Part shown: positions 62,317 to 64,000 of the stretch, in pieces
Layout: every line of letters begins with the position of its first letter
Position numbering within the stretch: position 1 is the first letter of the stretch
Origin: Lysobacter alkalisoli
GTDB lineage: Bacteria; Pseudomonadota; Gammaproteobacteria; Xanthomonadales; Xanthomonadaceae
Direction: 5' to 3'
DNA: 64,000 nt
Assembly (NCBI RefSeq): GCF_006547045.1
Contig: NZ_CP041242.1
Coordinates: 354,001-418,000 of the forward strand
Notes under the pieces: generated by a model
What the model was told of the DNA's origin: nothing
Seen by the model: the letters and a program-made list of their open reading frames with translations, nothing else
The model's database searches: none
Position numbers and translations under genes: made by a program

Positions 62317-62898
62317 ATGCAATCGAATGCGTTGAGCGTCATCCACAAGCTTGTCCGGCACAAGCTGTTCGCGGTCGCGCATCGCCTGGCGACGGCCGGC
62401 GAACGCGACGATGTCGGCCTGCATGCTGCCATCCATGAAGCGATCGGCATGCTGAAAGGGCATTCCGAACAGGAGGACGCAAGGTTGTTGCCCGAACTGG
62501 AGGCGGCGGCGCCGGAACTGGCCCGGCGTCTCGAGCAGGAGCACGAGGAGCTGGACCGGCAGCTGCTCGAGATCTGTGCTGCGGCGGACCGGTTGCTGCA
62601 GTTGCCCGAATCCCGGCGGCCGGACCTACGCAAGTGCCTGCACGACGACTGGAATCGCTTCGTTGCCGCCTGCCTGATGCACATGGATGCGGAGGAGCGT
62701 GCGGTGCAGCCGTTGCTCGGAGAACAGGTGGGCTTGTCCAAGGTCGCCGAATCCACCCTGGCGATGCCGCAGGGCGAAGCCGACGAGTTCCTCGCCAACC
62801 TGTGGCGGGTGATCACGCCGCAGGAGCGGATCGCGATCGAACGGGCGCGGCTGCGCCTGCAACTGTCGCGCGCGACAGCCGAGGGCAGGGCTGCGTAG
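62317..62898 (+). CDS. hemerythrin-like domain protein
   Basis: Four-helix protein of 193 residues with hemerythrin-type metal ligands: HKLVRHKLFAVAHRLA, GLHAAIHEAIGMLKGHSEQE, QEHEELDRQL and ACLMHMDAEERAVQPLLGEQ. The H-x-x-x-E and later H-x-x-x-E pairs suit a di-iron site that binds O2 or NO. Such proteins handle iron or redox stress. The SoxR-type promoter upstream fits that role. The start with ACGAGGATCC before the ATG is chosen; the reading frame upstream contains the promoter. Confidence 0.82.
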   Translation: MQSNALSVIHKLVRHKLFAVAHRLATAGERDDVGLHAAIHEAIGMLKGHSEQEDARLLPELEAAAPELARRLEQEHEELDRQLLEICAAADRLLQLPESRRPDLRKCLHDDWNRFVAACLMHMDAEERAVQPLLGEQVGLSKVAESTLAMPQGEADEFLANLWRVITPQERIAIERARLRLQLSRATAEGRAA

Positions 62899-62910
62899 CC
62901 GGTGAGGGCT

Positions 62911-63285
62911 TCAGGCGCCGACGCGGCGGCGCACCGCCTCCATGTCGCGCACCGGGCGCACTTCGATATGGCCGGTGCGTGCCCATGGCAGCAGCTGGGC
63001 GATCTGCAGCGCCTCGTCCATGTCGGCGGCCTCGATCAGGTTGAAGCCGGCGAACACCTCTTTCGCCTCCGCGAACGGGCCGTCGGTGATCGCCAGCGTG
63101 CCGTTGCGCTGGCGCAGGGTCCTGGCGGTGCTGCCGTGTTCGAGCTGCTGGGAATCGAGCAGCTTGCCGGCCGCGCGCAGCTCGTCGGCCTTGGCGAAAC
63201 AGCCGTTCATCAGGCGGTCGAACTCGCCTTCGGGCAGCGCTTCGACCAGCGCGTCGTCGGTGTGGATCATGACCAGGAATTTCAT
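62911..63285 (-). CDS. YciI-like (DGPF domain) protein
   Basis: Small protein of 124 residues. MKFLVMIHTDDALVEALPEG is the YCII start and LAITDGPFAEAKEVFAGFNL carries the DGPF motif that names the DGPF subgroup. The fold is a ferredoxin-like dimer; some members are linked to sigma-factor systems or act on small metabolites. No ECF sigma factor is visible here, so no partner can be named. The start is at 63285, not at the longer upstream reading frame. Confidence 0.85.
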   Translation of the reverse strand: MKFLVMIHTDDALVEALPEGEFDRLMNGCFAKADELRAAGKLLDSQQLEHGSTARTLRQRNGTLAITDGPFAEAKEVFAGFNLIEAADMDEALQIAQLLPWARTGHIEVRPVRDMEAVRRRVGA

Positions 63286-63509
63286 TGCGTCCTCGCGGGG
63301 CTGGGGCTTGGCCAGGACGACACGGTAACCGCTTCGCGCGTTGCCTGCATGACGCAGCGCGATGTCGAAAACCGCGTGTCTCGCCCGTCCTGTCCTGAGC
63401 GCCCTGTCGATGTGGGGTGCAGCATCCCGCTGGAATGCCTTATCGGCGGGTAGTGAAGACGTTACCGTATCCGCCTGCCATGGCGATTCCCGCAACCAGA
63501 AGGTCATCC

Positions 63510-64000
63510 ATGTCCCCGATAATCACAGTCCGCGGCCTGACCAAGACCTATGCCTCCGGCTTCCAGGCGCTCAAGGGCATCGACCTGGAGATCCGCCGCG
63601 GCGAAATCTTTGCCCTGCTCGGGCCCAACGGTGCCGGCAAGACCACCCTGATCAGCATCATCTGCGGGATCGTCAATCCGAGCCTGGGCGCCGTCACCGC
63701 CGACGGCCATGACGTCGTCCGCGATTACCGTGCGGCGCGGAAGAAGATCGGCCTGGTGCCGCAGGAGCTGTCGACCGACGCTTTCGAGACGGTGTGGGCG
63801 ACGCTGCGCTTCAGTCGCGGTCTGTTCGGCAAGCCACCCAACGACGCTCACCTGGAGAAGGTCCTGCGCGCGCTGTCGCTGTGGGACAAGAAGGACAGCA
63901 AGATCATGGCGCTGTCGGGTGGCATGAAGCGGCGCGTGCTTATCGCCAAGGCGCTGGCGCACGAGCCGGAGATCCTGTTCCTCGACGAGCCGACCGCCGG
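63510..64000 (+). CDS. ABC transporter ATP-binding protein (partial, cut by right edge)
   Basis: Nucleotide-binding subunit of an ABC exporter; 163 residues seen, C-terminus missing. Walker A is [13 protein letters not shown], the Q-loop GLVPQELS, the signature [10 protein letters not shown] and Walker [12 protein letters not shown]. The start [20 protein letters not shown] and the signature fit the YadG/ABC-2 type used for drug, polysaccharide or lipid export. The permease should follow to the right. The ATG at 63510 has AAGGTC upstream. Confidence 0.9.
   Translation, partial: MSPIITVRGLTKTYASGFQALKGIDLEIRRGEIFALLGPNGAGKTTLISIICGIVNPSLGAVTADGHDVVRDYRAARKKIGLVPQELSTDAFETVWATLRFSRGLFGKPPNDAHLEKVLRALSLWDKKDSKIMALSGGMKRRVLIAKALAHEPEILFLDEPTA

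Overview
The window is GC-rich, densely packed chromosomal DNA. It looks like a member of the Xanthomonadaceae/Lysobacteraceae (Lysobacter, Luteimonas or a relative). The evidence is the set of protein types (three-domain Grx4-rhodanese fusion, short AMP nucleosidase, stand-alone aceE, CRP/Clp-like site, lysine-rich histone-like protein) and the interspersed palindromic repeats. The genus is an inference. I see no rRNA, tRNA or CRISPR array.

Layout. 0-5.2 kb: divergent argO/argP, then a formaldehyde detoxification operon (frmR-frmA-frmB) extended by an ABM monooxygenase and a GNAT acetyltransferase. 5.2-17 kb: a large periplasmic beta-propeller amidohydrolase, a DegV protein, a membrane diguanylate cyclase with a Clp/CRP-type site upstream, and a tandem amidohydrolase pair. 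The second gene of that pair has lost its metal-binding HxH and carries a repeat inside its signal peptide. Short AMP nucleosidase and DUF924 genes follow. 17-29 kb: Grx4-rhodanese fusion, DUF1176 protein, polysaccharide deacetylase, methyltransferase, SGNH lipoprotein, alanine-type aminotransferase, rsgA overlapping a DUF1704 metalloprotease-like gene, an MddA-like methyltransferase and a CadC-like TPR regulator. 29-40.7 kb: maeB, aceE, a two-domain methyltransferase with a glycosyltransferase, a DUF2242 lipoprotein, a GH39 glycosidase and a MarR-GNAT fusion.

40.7-46.7 kb is a lower-GC island with different codon use. It carries a cytosine-5 DNA methyltransferase, a Vsr endonuclease, a MORC/MutL-like GHKL ATPase, an uncharacterised Rossmann-like partner joined to it by a 1-nt overlap, and an HNH endonuclease on the other strand. 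It looks like an acquired restriction or defence locus whose ATPase-partner pair has no obvious established role. It is the best candidate here for an undescribed system.

46.7-64 kb: small secreted and membrane proteins, a Phd-type antitoxin with zeta toxin, arylamine N-acetyltransferase, divergent ald/lrp, hydrolases, an MFS exporter, a histone H1-like protein, an SDR, a hemerythrin, a YciI protein and an ABC ATPase cut by the right edge. Two genes far apart, the arylamine N-acetyltransferase and the hemerythrin, have almost identical SoxR-type promoters with a 19-bp spacer. This predicts a shared redox-cycling stress response.

Most long antisense ORFs in the window are artefacts of high GC.
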